From positions 1 through 49,905 of IMG/VR virus record IMGVR_UViG_3300046460_000405: 49,905 bases of DNA. One strand, 5' to 3'. Positions within the stretch are counted from its first letter, which is position 1. The number at the start of each line of letters is the position of its first letter. The notes under the pieces were generated by a model. That model was not told the origin of the DNA. It saw only the letters and a program-made list of their open reading frames with translations, and made no database searches. The DNA is from a virus. A program made the position numbers and the translations under genes. This document shows, piece by piece, positions 48,848 through 49,905 of the stretch.

Positions 48848-49905
48848 TGGAGCCTCCTCTGATTAGCCAAGTGGTGGCAGGTACCCGGGAGGTCACCGGG
48901 CCGTAGCTTAGGCGACAGGACACACTCGTTAACGACGAGCCCTTGTGCCCCCAAGGTGCTGGCTTCGAGTCGATCCAGGCCGGTTTTATGACGAGGGCTC
49001 TTTACTGTCGGCTTGATTCCCGTCAACACCATTCCCAACAGAGCGTCGAACTCTTCTTCGCCGTGGGTATCCCTACTGAAGGTCTTCAAACCTTCAGCGC
49101 AATAAAAAAGTGCCCGATGACTCTGAAAGTGCTCACCGTAGGAGACTGAGCTCATCAGCTCCTCAATCGTCAGTCCCTCTCCAGCTAACTCTGAGTAGAC
49201 CTTTAGCAATTCATCAACGTAGATCTGCTCGTTCGCAGCAGGAGCATCCGGTGCCAGAGGATCGTCACCGCGCTCTCCCTCAAAACCGAACAGCTCGAAG
49301 TGAGCTTTTTGATCCAGTGCGTGCCACACCAGAATCTGTCGTGTCTGACACTCAACGATGCGTTTGAAATCGAAGGCCTGGACTAGATGTTCTACTGCCG
49401 GCGTTAGTTCTGAAGCGCGGCCTTTCAGCCCAGTCTTCCCAGTCTTCCAGTCATCAAGAAAGCGCTGTTTGAACTCGAAAGGCTGGGCCAGAAGGTTGTG
49501 GAGGTCATTACCCACACCGCGTGGCGCGCAAAGGTAGTAATAGCGCGGGGCGGGGTAGGTTTTCGCCTCGAGGTGCTTAAAAAACTTGACCAACTCTTTG
49601 AACACGTCAGTCGGCATCAAGGCGTGGTCGTAGTGTTTGGCTTGAAAGAGATCCCATTGTCCTTCGGCCAATGCAGGGATCAAGCGGGCTTCGACATCGC
49701 GCCCTCCGTCGCCGGCACCACCAAGTTGTTTGACGAACACGTATTTCGCGCCGCCATCTAGCGGGCGATTGCAACAAGCGTCCTCAATAAGCTTTTCCCA
49801 CTGGTCGGCGCTGATGAGCAAAATCTGCGCTGACGGAGGGATAACGCCGCGTTTGACCGCAAAGCGATTCGTCCGCTTTGACTTCCGAGTAGGATTTGTT
49901 TCCAT
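48835..49905 (-). CDS. ABC-3C effector with restriction-endonuclease-like domain
   Basis: A protein of at least 356 residues, whose ATG is at the window edge, so an earlier start is possible. The N-terminal 130 residues look like an Mrr-type PD-(D/E)xK nuclease: GGAGDGGRDVEARL with Asp66 and Asp70, then the QAK motif at 88-90 (WDLFQAKHY). The C-terminal half is helical and fits the domain that docks to the ABC-3C partners. It is the first gene of the leftward defence operon; the promoter lies outside the window. Confidence 0.8.
   Translation of the reverse strand: METNPTRKSKRTNRFAVKRGVIPPSAQILLISADQWEKLIEDACCNRPLDGGAKYVFVKQLGGAGDGGRDVEARLIPALAEGQWDLFQAKHYDHALMPTDVFKELVKFFKHLEAKTYPAPRYYYLCAPRGVGNDLHNLLAQPFEFKQRFLDDWKTGKTGLKGRASELTPAVEHLVQAFDFKRIVECQTRQILVWHALDQKAHFELFGFEGERGDDPLAPDAPAANEQIYVDELLKVYSELAGEGLTIEELMSSVSYGEHFQSHRALFYCAEGLKTFSRDTHGEEEFDALLGMVLTGIKPTVKSPRHKTGLDRLEASTLGAQGLVVNECVLSPKLRPGDLPGTCHHLANQRRLQWVK

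Noticed and set aside
1-49905. CRISPR arrays, insertion sequences and rRNA genes
   Set aside because: No regularly spaced repeats, transposase genes with terminal repeats or rRNA sequence were seen on either strand.

Overview
The window looks like a chromosomal segment of a Pseudomonas species, probably of the fluorescens/putida type. The evidence is high-GC coding sequence, a DUF1654 protein typical of Pseudomonas, a tRNA-Ser(TGA) integration site and a PrtR-like phage repressor. Almost all of it is accessory DNA.

Layout. (1) 1-2948: a small module on the minus strand with a large serine recombinase translationally coupled to a ParB/RepB-type protein, and a divergent helix-turn-helix gene. 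(2) 3378-7039: a leftward replication module (AlpA-like regulator, unknown protein, RepB-like primase, RepA-like AAA ATPase, small protein), like the core of a satellite or integrative element but without its own integrase in view. (3) 7233-7293: the 3' part of a tRNA-Ser(TGA) gene, read as the left attachment site of the next element. (4) 7417-46433: a nearly complete temperate prophage. (5) 46521-49905: a three-gene ABC-three-component (ABC-3C) defence operon reading left, whose first gene begins at the window edge.

Prophage. The leftward early operon runs from a lambda-like PL (about 15440) through a TerB-like protein, small unknown genes, a DUF2303 protein, a DUF4224 protein and the integrase. 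It is interrupted by a rightward AT-rich DUF3800 gene. The immunity region (15924-16971) holds a LexA-fold repressor and a clear lambda-Cro homologue, with three 17-bp operators exactly 24 bp apart between them and two more over PL. The rightward early genes are a YmfL-like regulator, a lambda-O-like replication protein carrying iteron-like repeats inside its gene, a DnaC-like loader, DUF3310, a second tyrosine recombinase, a zinc-finger protein and a gene in the usual position of Q. A hicBA toxin-antitoxin pair separates early from late genes.

Late genes. The head is lambda-like: Nu1/GpA terminase, gpW, portal, and a ClpP protease fused to the major capsid protein. The tail is P2-like and contractile: V, W, J, I, fibre, sheath, tube, E/E', tape measure, U, X, D. 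The particle is therefore a myovirus-type mosaic. A holin is present, but no endolysin was found. A Dam-type methylase behind a LexA-like box ends the phage-like part.

Strongest candidates for something new: a free-standing 'mini-sheath' gene between sheath and tube that looks like a tube-sheath chimera from a tandem duplication; the ABC-3C operon at the prophage edge; the iteron cluster; and the internal second recombinase. The right attachment site of the prophage was not found.
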